Shown here piece by piece: positions 19,405 to 28,581 of a stretch of 64,000 nt of DNA. The notes under the pieces are model-generated. The model saw only the letters and a program-made list of their open reading frames with translations, was not told the origin of the DNA and searched no databases. Position 1 is the first letter of the stretch; each line of letters starts with the position of its first letter. A program made the translations under genes and the position numbers. Source of the DNA: Antonospora locustae (lineage: Eukaryota; Microsporidia); NCBI GenBank assembly GCA_007674295.1, contig CM017448.1, positions 62,001 to 126,000 of the forward strand. Direction: 5' to 3'.

Positions 19405-20388
19405 TCAGAAAAACTCACCGTAGCACGACATCCGCCTCATATTTGTGTTGATTGTGTATCCGAGAATGTTCTCGCCTGTGGACACGTAGATCGTGTCGCT
19501 CTCCTCGTTTATTGCAAGCCCTGTGATGCTCCGCTCGTACGCTGCCTCGTTGACCGTTATCAGCTGCCGCTTGTTGAAGTTCCTCGTGTCCAGAATGGAG
19601 AAGTACGAGTAGTGCTCAGTAAACACAAGCATGTCTATAAAGTTCTTCTTCGTGAACTGCAGGTTTCTGATTGCACCGCTCGCGTAAGGGTGCTGATGGC
19701 TCTTGATTGCAGCAATCTTCTCTTCCGCACGAATATCCCACACACATGCGTAGCCATCCTGTGTCCCCACTGCAAACATGGAGTCGTTTCCGTTCCAGGA
19801 CACGCCAAAGCCACCGTCATTCACACTTTCAAACTTCTGCACAAGCTTCAGGTTGCCGTTGCAGCAGGAGAACATCAGAACATCCTTTGTGTCTCCGCAA
19901 GCAATCAGATAATCGCCCTTCTGACTCACCTCGCAGTTGTTCACCTGCGATGTGTGCGTGTAGACGTTAGCAACAACCCCTCGAAAGAGATTCACAACCG
20001 ATATTGTCCGTTCGTTGCTGCACACATACAAGCAGTTGTTTCGTATTTTTACGGAGTTTATTATTGTATATCCAGTCTCCAGCTCAAAGCGCCTCTTTGT
20101 GTATCTGTCGTATATTGTTATCTCGCCCTTCGAGCTTCCACATGCAATAAAGCGCCTGCAGACATCAAACGTCGTCGGGTAGTACATCAGGTTCTCCACG
20201 AGAGTCTCCTGTGTCTTTGTTTTAGTGTCAAGGGCAATCATCTTGTCAATGTTGTTGTATACGATTTTTCCATCCAGGACTTTGATCATATCGCGCAGTT
20301 GCCAGTGCCGATATGGAACCGGTATCGGATACGCTACTGAAAGACCCTTTGCAAAGCGCTCTGTGTATCTTGCTTCCTGGACGCTCAT
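19405..20388 (-). CDS. WD40-repeat protein of the DUF2415 type
   Basis: 327-residue beta-propeller. Recognisable blades include FGVSWNGNDSMFAVGTQDG followed by CVWDIR, and SGAIRNLQF followed by LLVFTEH-like MLVFTEHYSYFSILDTRNF. That last block is typical of fungal DUF2415 WD proteins (LVFTEH, then VDTRTF). Function in fungi is poorly known; a nuclear or signalling scaffold is possible. The frame opens at a TTG 15 codons earlier; the first ATG is used, without a nearby CCC run. The long open frame on the opposite strand here is a shadow. Confidence 0.7.
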   Translation of the reverse strand: MSVQEARYTERFAKGLSVAYPIPVPYRHWQLRDMIKVLDGKIVYNNIDKMIALDTKTKTQETLVENLMYYPTTFDVCRRFIACGSSKGEITIYDRYTKRRFELETGYTIINSVKIRNNCLYVCSNERTISVVNLFRGVVANVYTHTSQVNNCEVSQKGDYLIACGDTKDVLMFSCCNGNLKLVQKFESVNDGGFGVSWNGNDSMFAVGTQDGYACVWDIRAEEKIAAIKSHQHPYASGAIRNLQFTKKNFIDMLVFTEHYSYFSILDTRNFNKRQLITVNEAAYERSITGLAINEESDTIYVSTGENILGYTINTNMRRMSCYGEFF

Positions 20389-20555
20389 TGTTATTGTTTC
20401 TCCTGAGATTTTTAGTTTCGGTTCTGAATCCAAAACTGTTTATAATTTGGGCGTGCGTCTCCGATTGATTGCCAGCAAGATCCCTGGCACCTTATACGTC
20501 TCTGCACTGTGCTTCTATTCGTGCTTTTTCGGTGCTTCTAAAGACGAGTTAAAAT

Positions 20556-21113
20556 CTAATTGTCAATAAAAACGGTAAGTAGCGCGAAAACGTCTTTTTT
20601 CTTCGTGGCAATGGCCCTGAAGTCGTCAAAGGTCAGAAACCCGCTCCTGTTCTCCAGTTCGCGAAAAACCATGTCCACAGAAGTTTCTGCATCAAGCTCC
20701 AAGTCAAATGTGGTTCCAACCATGTCAAAGAGGGCCTTTGTGGCGTGCATCATCTCACTCCTGGAAACAACGCCGTCGTTGTCGCAGTCGTAGAATCTGA
20801 AGATCCAGCGGAGCTTCTCAAAATTGCTTCCCTTTGTCAGAATTGAAAACGCAATGAGCATCTCATGGAAGTCAATCGTATCGGTTCCACTGATGTTGAT
20901 TGTCCTGAACAGAATTTTAGAGAACTGCCTGGAATCTCCAAAAGGAAAGAAGCATTTGAGCTGTCTTTCCAGGTCCTGTACCTTCATAGATCCGTTTGGA
21001 AATGCTTTGTAGAACGAATCCGACCAGCTTTTTATGTCCTTTGGCGGAAAGTGTGAGAACTTCTCTGTGTCGCTTCTCTGCCTTCTTTCAGCGTTGCTGT
21101 ACGCGCCACCCAT
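20556..21113 (-). CDS. FRQ1: Neuronal calcium sensor-like EF-hand protein (frequenin/NCS-1)
   Basis: 185 residues with the NCS-1/Frq1 plan: an N-terminal MGGAYS myristoylation signal, four EF-hand regions, and the block KCFFPFGDSRQFSKILFRT matching frequenin's QFFPFGDPTKFA. Frq1 activates phosphatidylinositol 4-kinase Pik1 at the Golgi. Only the third loop, DCDNDGVVSRSE, is fully canonical; the second and fourth loops lack the first acidic ligand, so calcium binding may be limited to one site. It is divergent from the next gene, with 23 bp between the outermost start codons. Confidence 0.85.
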   Translation of the reverse strand: MGGAYSNAERRQRSDTEKFSHFPPKDIKSWSDSFYKAFPNGSMKVQDLERQLKCFFPFGDSRQFSKILFRTINISGTDTIDFHEMLIAFSILTKGSNFEKLRWIFRFYDCDNDGVVSRSEMMHATKALFDMVGTTFDLELDAETSVDMVFRELENRSGFLTFDDFRAIATKKKDVFALLTVFIDN

Positions 21114-21136
21114 GAATGTTTACATTTCTCTCTTAA

Positions 21137-21733
21137 ATGTTTCGGTCAGTCCAAATTGCAAGAGCAATTACAACGATGGCCTTTCGTCGTCTTGAATTGG
21201 AGACCATGCAGAGAAAGCAGACGTTAGGTGGAAAGAAAAAATATCTGTTTGAGCCGAAGATTCCGCAACGCGAGGCAACTGTACCAGAGTCCATATTCGA
21301 CGAGTCTGCAAATGGAAGCAATAGCGCAGAGGTGCCTTCAGATGCATCAGCAATTCTGAAGATGCCTGCAAAACCAAGCTGCAAAAAGACTCTCACCATT
21401 GCAAATGCGGTGGCATCCTGCAGCAACACTTCTGTACCAGATGTCGCAAAAGATGCGCAGGACATGGTTTTTGGACGCGAAAACGATCCAAAGTGCATAG
21501 CACCTGTAGAGTACAAGACACTTTCTTTCTACGAGGATACTTGCTTCATAATGGAGCTTCCAAGTCTTGAAAAAGGAGAACTTGTTGTGACTGACGGCTA
21601 CACATGTGCACTGACAAACGGCATAGAGACAGTTACAATGCATCCTCTAGCAGGCGCCTCCCAGCTCGTTATTGAGATGGATGGAGAGCGCATCACAGAA
21701 GTGGGGACAGTGTCACAAACGTACATTGAGTAA
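21137..21733 (+). CDS. RPC53: Possible RNA polymerase III subunit RPC4 (Rpc53)
   Basis: 198 residues, or 185 if the ATG at 21176 is used. A basic, low-complexity N-terminal part is followed by a C-terminal beta-rich region. CFIMELPSL resembles the RPC4 motif LFQFP-LP. GELVVTDGYTCALTNGIE, QLVIEMD and ITEVGTVSQTYIE follow the RPC4 end pattern of a GK-VYKSGK strand, an FxQxxVAI strand and an LGxVxxK-VVTP strand. RPC4 pairs with RPC5/Rpc37 in termination and reinitiation by polymerase III. The match is a pattern match over about 70 residues, so the name is tentative. Confidence 0.5.
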   Translation: MFRSVQIARAITTMAFRRLELETMQRKQTLGGKKKYLFEPKIPQREATVPESIFDESANGSNSAEVPSDASAILKMPAKPSCKKTLTIANAVASCSNTSVPDVAKDAQDMVFGRENDPKCIAPVEYKTLSFYEDTCFIMELPSLEKGELVVTDGYTCALTNGIETVTMHPLAGASQLVIEMDGERITEVGTVSQTYIE

Positions 21734-21868
21734 GTAGCACGTCACTTTGAGAGCGCACTGTGTCAACGTGCAAGACTCAAAGCCAAAGCAAACGTCCTGC
21801 TTAAGTTAAAATGCAAGTTTCACACAGTGTTTCAAGTGTGCAAATAAATATTATACAACACATCATTC

Positions 21869-22846
21869 ATGGAGATCAGGTTTTCACCGTTTTTGTATGT
21901 AGTATCTCTTACATTTTCTGTGTTGCAAGCAGCATACACTTTGTACGTACTGTTTCCGGATAGAAAGAGGAGGATGTATGCGGATGGTAGTTCTCTGCGC
22001 CGGACTGTTATCTTTGGCCTGCTTCTGGGGCTCTTTGTCTTCAACATACTCAACATATGTGGAACCACTCTAGGATACACACAGGGATATGTACTCTACA
22101 GGTCTCCGTGGCCTAGCTTCCATGAAAGAATTTTGCAGGCCCTCGATGTCCTTTTTGACTCTGTGCAGCGAAGCACACTTTTTATGTCTGCAACACTCTT
22201 CATACCCACTCTCTGCGACATATGTCGTCGCTTTGGAGACAACAGACCCCCGAGGTCCTTCACAAGATTCATCGTGACCTTTGCAGTTCTGAGGCTGCTC
22301 ATGTACCCTTTGATTTACACAGCGTTGAGGCCGAGCATCAACGCAGCACTATACTTTGTCGACATCTTCAGTATTGCGGAGTCTTGCCTTCTTGTTTATA
22401 TATTCCTGGGCATTCGTGCCATGTACAGAGATGCTCTGAGCAAAGACCACACTCTGCACCGCTTCAGAAAAATGGTGTTCGAGACAAAGATACAGGGCTT
22501 TGTTACCATTCTCTGGGCACTTTCGGCACAGCTCTTCGTTGACTCGTTCTTTAAGACTTCTGTCATAGTTGCAAGTTTCTCAGAGAAGAGCCTGCTCAGC
22601 CACCTGATTTTGGATTATGCATACCTTCTCCGCCTTCTTTCGCTCTCTGTGCAGCTCTACTGCACGCTGAGGGTGTGTTCAGAAAAGGATGTGCAGGGCC
22701 TGGGTGACGATCTCAGTAGAATGAGGAGCACAAAAGCAGTTTTAGAGAGCAAGCATGCACAGAACGACCAGATAGAGCCCAAGAACTGCCACTACTTCAC
22801 GCAGCCAAACGGGGATGTAGGTGAAAAGAGATTCACACTTTTTTGA
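21869..22846 (+). CDS. Orphan protein with seven predicted membrane helices
   Basis: 325 residues that I do not recognise. By eye there are seven hydrophobic segments, near residues 7-29, 45-68, 92-118, 132-152, 160-184, 210-236 and 247-270. A hydrophilic tail of about 55 residues follows, ending in FTLF. There is a short N-terminal segment before the first helix and no obvious signal peptide. The count resembles a receptor-type topology, but no GPCR motif such as DRY or NPxxY is present. It could equally be a transporter, lipid enzyme or microsporidian-specific membrane protein. It lies between a possible RPC4 gene and YIF1 on the same strand and lacks the CCC signal. Confidence 0.7.
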   Translation: MEIRFSPFLYVVSLTFSVLQAAYTLYVLFPDRKRRMYADGSSLRRTVIFGLLLGLFVFNILNICGTTLGYTQGYVLYRSPWPSFHERILQALDVLFDSVQRSTLFMSATLFIPTLCDICRRFGDNRPPRSFTRFIVTFAVLRLLMYPLIYTALRPSINAALYFVDIFSIAESCLLVYIFLGIRAMYRDALSKDHTLHRFRKMVFETKIQGFVTILWALSAQLFVDSFFKTSVIVASFSEKSLLSHLILDYAYLLRLLSLSVQLYCTLRVCSEKDVQGLGDDLSRMRSTKAVLESKHAQNDQIEPKNCHYFTQPNGDVGEKRFTLF

Positions 22847-22948
22847 GACCTGACTTCTGTGCACTTTGCGCACATCTGCAGGCCACGCCGCATCGGATTT
22901 AAAATGGCTATCTACACGCATCATTGTTTCTAAAACAGACCCCTTAGA

Positions 22949-23593
22949 ATGGACATAGCACTTGGAAAGGAAGTAGTTAACGTTGGCCGAGAGTATGTAA
23001 ACAAAAACATAGACAAAATAAACTTCCAAAAACTCCACCGGTACTTCAACATCAGTAATGCTTATGTGCTCCGAAAGCTGCTGTTAATTGTTGTGCCTTT
23101 CAAGAACAGAGACTGGCATGTTGTGCTGCAGAGAACAGGCAACATTGCCCACCCAGACCTCTACATTCCCATCATGAGCTTTGCCACATACATTTTATTC
23201 AAGGGTCTTGCACTTGGCATGAAAAACATGTTCAAGCCAGAGAGACTAGGCTTAATTGCCACGCGCTCGCTGTTTCTTGAGTTTCTTTTTGTATCTATTG
23301 CAAAGCTGGCCGCATATCTCATAGACATATCAGAGTTAAGCATGCTGGACATGCTGGCATTCTCTGGATACAAGTACTTTGTTATTGTGCTTATGTTTCT
23401 TCTGCGAATACGCATTTTTTCGTTTTTCCTGAAAACATATCTCTGTCTTGCGTTTTTCTTCTTTCTGAGCAGAAGCATGAAGGGACTTGTTTTTGGAAGC
23501 AGCTTTGGAAACAAGAGACGGAAGGTTTACTTTTTATTTGTTGCAGTCTTTATGCAGATTCTGATTGTGACACTTCATTGCTATTTCTTCTGA
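22949..23593 (+). CDS. YIF1: YIF1 family protein (ER-Golgi vesicle transport)
   Basis: 214 residues. The family blocks are clear: YFNISNAYVLRKLLLIVVPF, the DWHV segment, PDLYIPIMSFATYILFKGLALG and AFSGYKYFVIVL, matching YIF1 ([31 protein letters not shown]). Five hydrophobic segments form the Yip-type membrane domain. YIF1 forms a complex with YIP1 and supports Rab-dependent budding or fusion between ER and Golgi. The usual N-terminal cytosolic domain is short. CCCC lies about five bases before the ATG. Confidence 0.9.
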   Translation: MDIALGKEVVNVGREYVNKNIDKINFQKLHRYFNISNAYVLRKLLLIVVPFKNRDWHVVLQRTGNIAHPDLYIPIMSFATYILFKGLALGMKNMFKPERLGLIATRSLFLEFLFVSIAKLAAYLIDISELSMLDMLAFSGYKYFVIVLMFLLRIRIFSFFLKTYLCLAFFFFLSRSMKGLVFGSSFGNKRRKVYFLFVAVFMQILIVTLHCYFF

Positions 23594-23715
23594 ACAGTGG
23601 CTTTCCAGTACACGAACACTATGAATAAAAACCCACGCAATTCATACTGCATCACATCCAGGCCACTCCTGTGCGGTGCCTGAGCAGTCACAAGTGCAGG
23701 GCGCGGGGGTCCCTC

Positions 23716-24882
23716 ATGGGAAACAAAAACTCGGTGCCGGACACCAGTGACCCGTACAAGATACTTGGTGTGAAAAGAGGCGCGTCGCAGCAGGAAGTAC
23801 GCAGACGATACACAGATATGCTTCTTGCATACCATCCCACACGAAATAAGGCGTCCAGCGACCAGAAGGTCATTCAGATAAGGGAGGCTTACCAGGCAAT
23901 TGTGGAAGGCCGCGCTGCTGCCGCGCCAGTGCCAGTGCATATCAACCTTGAGGGCTACACAAACGAGTATTTCGGAAACCTTGGAAGCGAGTTCTACAGC
24001 ACAGTGGAAACTCTGTTTGAGCTGCTGTGCCAGGGCGAGCCCCATGCCAACTACCCAAAGTTTGGAGGACGAGACGCAAAAAATTTCGAAGTGTTCTACA
24101 GTTTCTTTAGCAAGTTCAGAACACAGAGGACATTCTCGCAGAACAAGGCAGAAAACAAGGTTCTCCAGAAGAGTTTCAACCAGAAAGTCAGAAAGATTCT
24201 GAACACAATTGCACAGCACGACGAGAGGCTGAAAGTATTCGTCTTGGAAAAGCCAGCTGCAGAAACGTACCATGTAAAGGAAAAAAGAAGAAAAAACAAG
24301 AGGACGCACACAGAGTTTGAGTGTACGAGGTGCAAGAAGGGCTTTCGCAGCAGAAATCAGCTTATATCGCATCTAAGGAGCAAAAAGCACATGGAAAGTG
24401 TCATGTGCACTGTGGAAGACTACAAAGAATATATAGAAAGAGAGATACAAGATGCGATGGAAGCAGCAGAAAAGAGAGACGCGGCAGTTTCATTCGACAG
24501 CACCAAGACGTCAGAAAGCTCAGAGACAGAGACCATTCGAGAGAGGGAGAAAACCATCGAGGAGCTTTACAGAAGAATGGAAAGTGCCACTCTGCATGAC
24601 CACAAAGACTCGCCAAAGGAAGGTGAATATGAAAAAGACAACATAGCTGCAGAGAACATGGAGACTGAGAAGAGAGCAAAAGAAATTGAAAGGCGTCCGG
24701 GCAGAAAAAAGGAAAAGAGACAAGGAGCAAGGAAGAACGCAGAAAAGAAGTACAAAAATGCAGGGGCATTTATTTCTGGCGAGTCAGTGCACTTTCTGAC
24801 ATGTGCTATTTGTAGGGCAACGTTTGAGTCCCGCAACAAGCTTTTTGTGCATCTGCGTGAGCACCATGCGTTCAAAAAGTGA
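23716..24882 (+). CDS. JJJ1: JJJ1/DNAJC21-like J-protein with altered HPD motif
   Basis: 388 residues. A J-domain spans about residues 11-70 (DPYKILGVKRGASQQEVRRRY). A charged middle follows, then one C2H2 zinc finger near residues 203-225 (CTRCKKGF, then HLRSKKH) and a second near 361-385 (CAICRATF, then HLREHH). This is the layout of Jjj1/DNAJC21, which works with Hsp70 and Rei1 in late cytoplasmic 60S maturation. The Hsp70-stimulating HPD is HPT here (23833-23841). The chosen ATG follows CCCT and gives MGNKNS, a possible myristoylation signal; the open frame begins 15 codons earlier. It converges on APC10 with a 9-bp gap. Confidence 0.8.
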   Translation: MGNKNSVPDTSDPYKILGVKRGASQQEVRRRYTDMLLAYHPTRNKASSDQKVIQIREAYQAIVEGRAAAAPVPVHINLEGYTNEYFGNLGSEFYSTVETLFELLCQGEPHANYPKFGGRDAKNFEVFYSFFSKFRTQRTFSQNKAENKVLQKSFNQKVRKILNTIAQHDERLKVFVLEKPAAETYHVKEKRRKNKRTHTEFECTRCKKGFRSRNQLISHLRSKKHMESVMCTVEDYKEYIEREIQDAMEAAEKRDAAVSFDSTKTSESSETETIREREKTIEELYRRMESATLHDHKDSPKEGEYEKDNIAAENMETEKRAKEIERRPGRKKEKRQGARKNAEKKYKNAGAFISGESVHFLTCAICRATFESRNKLFVHLREHHAFKK

Positions 24883-24891
24883 TATGGCGTC

Positions 24892-25320
24892 TCACCAGCC
24901 TGCACAGTAAGAAGTTCTTACTGGTACCCTCCTGCTTTCGTCGTCGAGCACACACATGTTTCTTATGTGAGTGTCTCTGCCTTCCTGGTGGTTTGATAGA
25001 ATGACTATCTGTACAAAGAAGCATTTTCTGTTGACACGCAATGTGACAAGGCCCTCTGGCTCCACCAGGGTTGTCTTCAGTGCAGGCTGCATGCTTTCAC
25101 GAACAAGGCCACAGCGCACCTCAATGGTTGCTGGTGTATAGCTGTCGTCCAGCGAGTACATGAGGACCATCTGAATGGCAGAAACATGCACAAGCTTGCT
25201 GAACACAATTTCAATGTAATGCGGAAGGTTGTCGTCTGTGTGCCAGAACTCGCCTGTGTCCTCGCTCAGCAGCTCCTTCAGCCCGTGGTCGCGCTTGAAC
25301 GAACTGAGCCTGATATCCAT
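24892..25320 (-). CDS. DOC1: Anaphase-promoting complex subunit APC10/DOC1
   Basis: 142 residues forming a single DOC (galactose-binding-like) domain. FWHTDDNLPHYIEIVF, DDSYTPATIEVR, LVEPEG, and ILSNHQEGRDTHIRNM match APC10 (YWQSDGSQPHLVNIQF, DESYTPSKISVR, LANHQNGRDTHMRQ). APC10 forms part of the degron receptor with Cdh1/Cdc20 and increases processivity of ubiquitylation in mitosis. The frame opens earlier with a GTG; the ATG chosen has CCC upstream. The N-terminal and IR tails are trimmed. Another APC/C subunit, APC3, is encoded 16 kb away. Confidence 0.92.
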   Translation of the reverse strand: MDIRLSSFKRDHGLKELLSEDTGEFWHTDDNLPHYIEIVFSKLVHVSAIQMVLMYSLDDSYTPATIEVRCGLVRESMQPALKTTLVEPEGLVTLRVNRKCFFVQIVILSNHQEGRDTHIRNMCVLDDESRRVPVRTSYCAGW

Positions 25321-25415
25321 GGCAAGGGTGCCTACTTCATAAATAAAAGTACTTGCCAAACTAACAGACACGTTTCTGCTTTGAGAGTGCCCTGCGTGTC
25401 ATTTTACAATACACA

Positions 25416-27059
25416 CTATTCTGCTGAAAACATCTTGAAAGAGGAATCTGATATGGGGAGAACTCTGCTTGCTATGCGCTTTTCTATCTCGTCCTTCATT
25501 CCCAGCTCTCTTTCTGTAAGCATAGTCACCACCCATTCAATTTTGCCAATCTTCACTAGTCTGTTGAAATACTGGTCAGGAAATGAGGGTGAGTCAAGGT
25601 TGATCACGCCCTTGACGTCGCGAAACTCGCAGTTCGACGGATATATGTCGTTGCACACTATGTACCTGATGCCAGGGTCCAAATTTTCTGTAAGGCTGTT
25701 CTTGGTCTGTATAGACATTCCTGAATGTAGCGCAGCTGCTCTGAGTCCCAGCTTTGCACACACTGTCTTGACTGTTCTTATTGAGTTGCAGTATATCATA
25801 AGACGCCCTGTCTTAATTCTGCCTATGATCGCCTGAAGACAGTAGAACTTGTACCTTGTATCTACTATCGCATAGAAGTGCCTTATCTTCGGTGTCTCAT
25901 AAAGCAGATTGTAGAACTTGTACTTGTTTATCTTTTGCTCTGCAAACGTTCTCAGGCTTGTATTGAACTTGAAAGAAAAGATGAGGACCTGCTTATTATC
26001 TACAGAGTCAAAGATTCGTGTCAGAATCCCGTACTTCTCGATGTGAATCAGAATGTCTGCCTCGTCCAACACAAGATGACAATGCTCTGAAAACCGAATG
26101 GGATACCTGCTGATGATGTCCAGAAACCTCCCCGGTGTGGTGATCAGAACATGCAGGCCCTCTTTGATCTCCACAATGTCCTCATATATGTTGGTTCCGC
26201 CGCACGATGCTATGATTTTTATGTCTGTGCCATCTGCAAGCTTCAGCGCCTTATCCATAATGCTCAACGCAGCCTGCTTATTCTGAAGCAAAATTATTGC
26301 CTGAAGTGTTTCTTCGTGCTCGTTGATCTTATTCAGAATGGGTATCAGGTACAGATACGACTTCTCGTATCCGTTTTTTGTTTTGACACATATACTGTCG
26401 CCACTGAGGATGTTTCTGATAAGCGACTCCTCAGTTGGAGTGAAGCCATTTTTCAGTGTCTCTCTGGTTGTTTCATTTTCTATTCTGAAGCACGACTGAA
26501 TCTTCAGCTTTTTGCCAATCAAAAAGCCAAGGTGCTCTGCTTCTTTAGCGGCGCTTCTTTCCTGTGCATGATCGTCAAGTGTGTCAGCTGCTTGATGGTG
26601 TGGCCTGGCGATTTTTTGTGCATCTATACCCCGCTCATCATTAGCATGCGAATGGTGATTCTCTATGTATCTCTCGACATCCACACAGCCTGTGCTTCTT
26701 CTTTCTACGTGTGTTGTAATTTCTTCCTGTATCTGATGAAGCCTTGCTATCTCTTTATTGGAGTCCATGCCTTTTTCGCTTTCAATTTTGTATCTTTCCC
26801 TTGAGTCATCTGGTCTGTCACCGTGCACATCATCACGTGCTGGACTCTGCCTGCTGTCTACTTGCTTTTCCTTTTGTATGGTACTACCTCTTTTCCATTC
26901 GCTACCTCCGTTTCTTGCTGAACGCATGCTCTTATCTCTATTGTCCTGAATATAATATGCGTCTTCCCAACTATCATCGTCTACATCACTTTTCTGCATC
27001 ATTCTTCGCGTGCCTGTACACGTTTTTGCTGGGTTTATTGGGTCACTCTTGACTGGCAT
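25416..27059 (-). CDS. Dhh1/DDX6-like DEAD-box protein with degenerate ATPase motifs
   Basis: 547 residues: a charged N-terminal extension of about 180 residues, then a helicase core. Dhh1 affinity shows in CGGTNIYEDI, ITTPGRFLD, FYAIVDTRYKFYCL, MIYCNSIRTVKTV and the end ISDSSFKMFSAE (Dhh1: TTGGTNLRDDI, FCNSTNRVELL, DKSLYVAE). The motif II DEAD is intact. However, motif I AKNGTGKT has become TKNGYEKS, motif III SAT reads SFK, motif V is replaced by NDIYPSNCEF, and motif VI HRIGRSGR is NRLVKIGK, losing its arginines. ATP-driven remodelling seems unlikely; an RNA- or protein-binding scaffold is possible. The start at 27059 has CCC upstream; an ATG at 27125 is the alternative. Confidence 0.8.
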   Translation of the reverse strand: MPVKSDPINPAKTCTGTRRMMQKSDVDDDSWEDAYYIQDNRDKSMRSARNGGSEWKRGSTIQKEKQVDSRQSPARDDVHGDRPDDSRERYKIESEKGMDSNKEIARLHQIQEEITTHVERRSTGCVDVERYIENHHSHANDERGIDAQKIARPHHQAADTLDDHAQERSAAKEAEHLGFLIGKKLKIQSCFRIENETTRETLKNGFTPTEESLIRNILSGDSICVKTKNGYEKSYLYLIPILNKINEHEETLQAIILLQNKQAALSIMDKALKLADGTDIKIIASCGGTNIYEDIVEIKEGLHVLITTPGRFLDIISRYPIRFSEHCHLVLDEADILIHIEKYGILTRIFDSVDNKQVLIFSFKFNTSLRTFAEQKINKYKFYNLLYETPKIRHFYAIVDTRYKFYCLQAIIGRIKTGRLMIYCNSIRTVKTVCAKLGLRAAALHSGMSIQTKNSLTENLDPGIRYIVCNDIYPSNCEFRDVKGVINLDSPSFPDQYFNRLVKIGKIEWVVTMLTERELGMKDEIEKRIASRVLPISDSSFKMFSAE

Positions 27060-27309
27060 CAAAGGGCTCGCAAATTTTTTTATTTTGGCTTGGCAGTCCG
27101 GCCTGGCATGCTGCCTTTCTGCCATAGAAGCCTCAGTTTTCAGACTGATGCTGTTCTATGAACAGCGACAACAATCATGCTTCTTATTACAAGCTTTCTT
27201 TGCCAGCACGTACAATGCAGAAGTGATGACATTGTCTCCACTGCTGCATGTGCGGCAACATCTGCGTGCTGTGAGAAAAGGCCCCATACAACCGAAATGC
27301 ATCAGATGC

Positions 27310-28581
27310 CTATTGTGCACACTGCTTGAGGTTTTCCTCAGATGGTGGTGGCTCCACGTAGTATGGAATCTTTCCTCGTATCCAGTCGTGCAGTAGAATC
27401 TTGGATGCAACGTCGATGTTGAAAACACCACCCTTTGATAACTTGCCAAACTTCATGCAATACTTTTCCAAAAAGTCTAGGGCCTCCTTCGACGAGATTC
27501 CATAGACCTTCTCCATTGCACTCTTTGCTCTTTCGTAGATCTTTGTGAAATAGTATTCCGGGTCCTCAATATTTTCAACACGCATGGCTCCTCTTAACAC
27601 AGCCTCTTCTAGTGTACTTGTGGGAACAACACCGGGAGAATCAATCAGATATATCTTTTTTGTAAGAGTGATGTACTGGTATACTTTTGTCTGTCCAGGC
27701 ACAGGTGCAACGCTGCATACAACTCTTCTTCTGAGGGTGTTGATTATGCTGCTTTTGCCCACATTTGGATACCCCACAAATCCAACTGATATCTGTCTTT
27801 TCTTTAGCTGGCTGTATTGCCTTAGAAGACCAATGAGGTTCTCCTGCCCATAGAAGTTTGTCAACGAATTGGAATGGTACGCGAGAACAGGGTGTTTCTT
27901 GCTGAACGTGTTGAGCCACCGCGCAGTCACTCCTGTAGGCACCAAGTCCACCTTGTTGATTAGATAAACCAGGTACTTGAAGGGTGCATGCTCGTCAAGG
28001 TACTTCTCCACACTTGCGCATCTCGTGCCAGGCGGGTCTCGTGCATCAAGCACATGCACAACAACATCACTGCAGTCGATGACGTTATACAGTTCGTTCC
28101 ATATTCTTCTACTCTGTCCACGAACAGTGTCACCGCTGCGCTCTTCTTTGGGGCTATCTTCATCGGGGTGCATTGTCTTTTCTCTCTTACTTTCTACCTT
28201 GCTTTTGAGTTCTTCCAGAGTCCCGACATCAATAGTTGGCTTTTTTCTTGTGGATCTCTTTCCAAACACCTTCTGAAAGTCCACACGTTGTCTTTTTGTC
28301 TTCGTGTCAGTGGTTGGACAAAACGGAACTTTGCCCTTTTTCAGGAGAACCTCGTAGGGCGAGAGGGAAACGTCCTTGAACTTATCAAGCTCGCTCTGCA
28401 GAACCAATCTCGTTGACGAAAACCACTTTCTGTCTGCGTGAATCTTTCCAACAGGTGCCACTGTGTTCTGAAAGTCAGCGGGCTTCACTATCTCACCGTC
28501 CTTGTTTCGGATTGGCCGGCCTCCTCGTATCATCGCCCTGTATCTGATCTTGGACTTCGTGTTGTAGAAGTTCACTTTCAT
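27310..28581 (-). CDS. NOG2: Nucleolar GTPase NOG2
   Basis: 423-residue circularly permuted GTPase that docks on the pre-60S ribosome and is exchanged for the export adaptor Nmd3. N-terminal NFYNTKSKIRY, IRNKDGEIVKPADFQ and DRKWFSSTR match the NGP1NT region. The G motifs run in permuted order: NKVDL (G4), then GYPNVGKSSIINTLR (G1) and DSPGVVP (G3). SKRIWNELYNVID-type SRRIWNELYNVIDCSDVV and DARDPPGTRC are also diagnostic. The C-terminal tail beyond KIPYYVEPP is cut short. The ATG follows CCCC; the frame upstream of it has no homology. Confidence 0.95.
   Translation of the reverse strand: MKVNFYNTKSKIRYRAMIRGGRPIRNKDGEIVKPADFQNTVAPVGKIHADRKWFSSTRLVLQSELDKFKDVSLSPYEVLLKKGKVPFCPTTDTKTKRQRVDFQKVFGKRSTRKKPTIDVGTLEELKSKVESKREKTMHPDEDSPKEERSGDTVRGQSRRIWNELYNVIDCSDVVVHVLDARDPPGTRCASVEKYLDEHAPFKYLVYLINKVDLVPTGVTARWLNTFSKKHPVLAYHSNSLTNFYGQENLIGLLRQYSQLKKRQISVGFVGYPNVGKSSIINTLRRRVVCSVAPVPGQTKVYQYITLTKKIYLIDSPGVVPTSTLEEAVLRGAMRVENIEDPEYYFTKIYERAKSAMEKVYGISSKEALDFLEKYCMKFGKLSKGGVFNIDVASKILLHDWIRGKIPYYVEPPPSEENLKQCAQ

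Noticed and set aside
19285..20340. Long plus-strand open frame of 351 codons
   Set aside because: It is antisense to the WD40 gene, whose minus-strand product shows clear propeller motifs; the plus-strand translation shows no domain.
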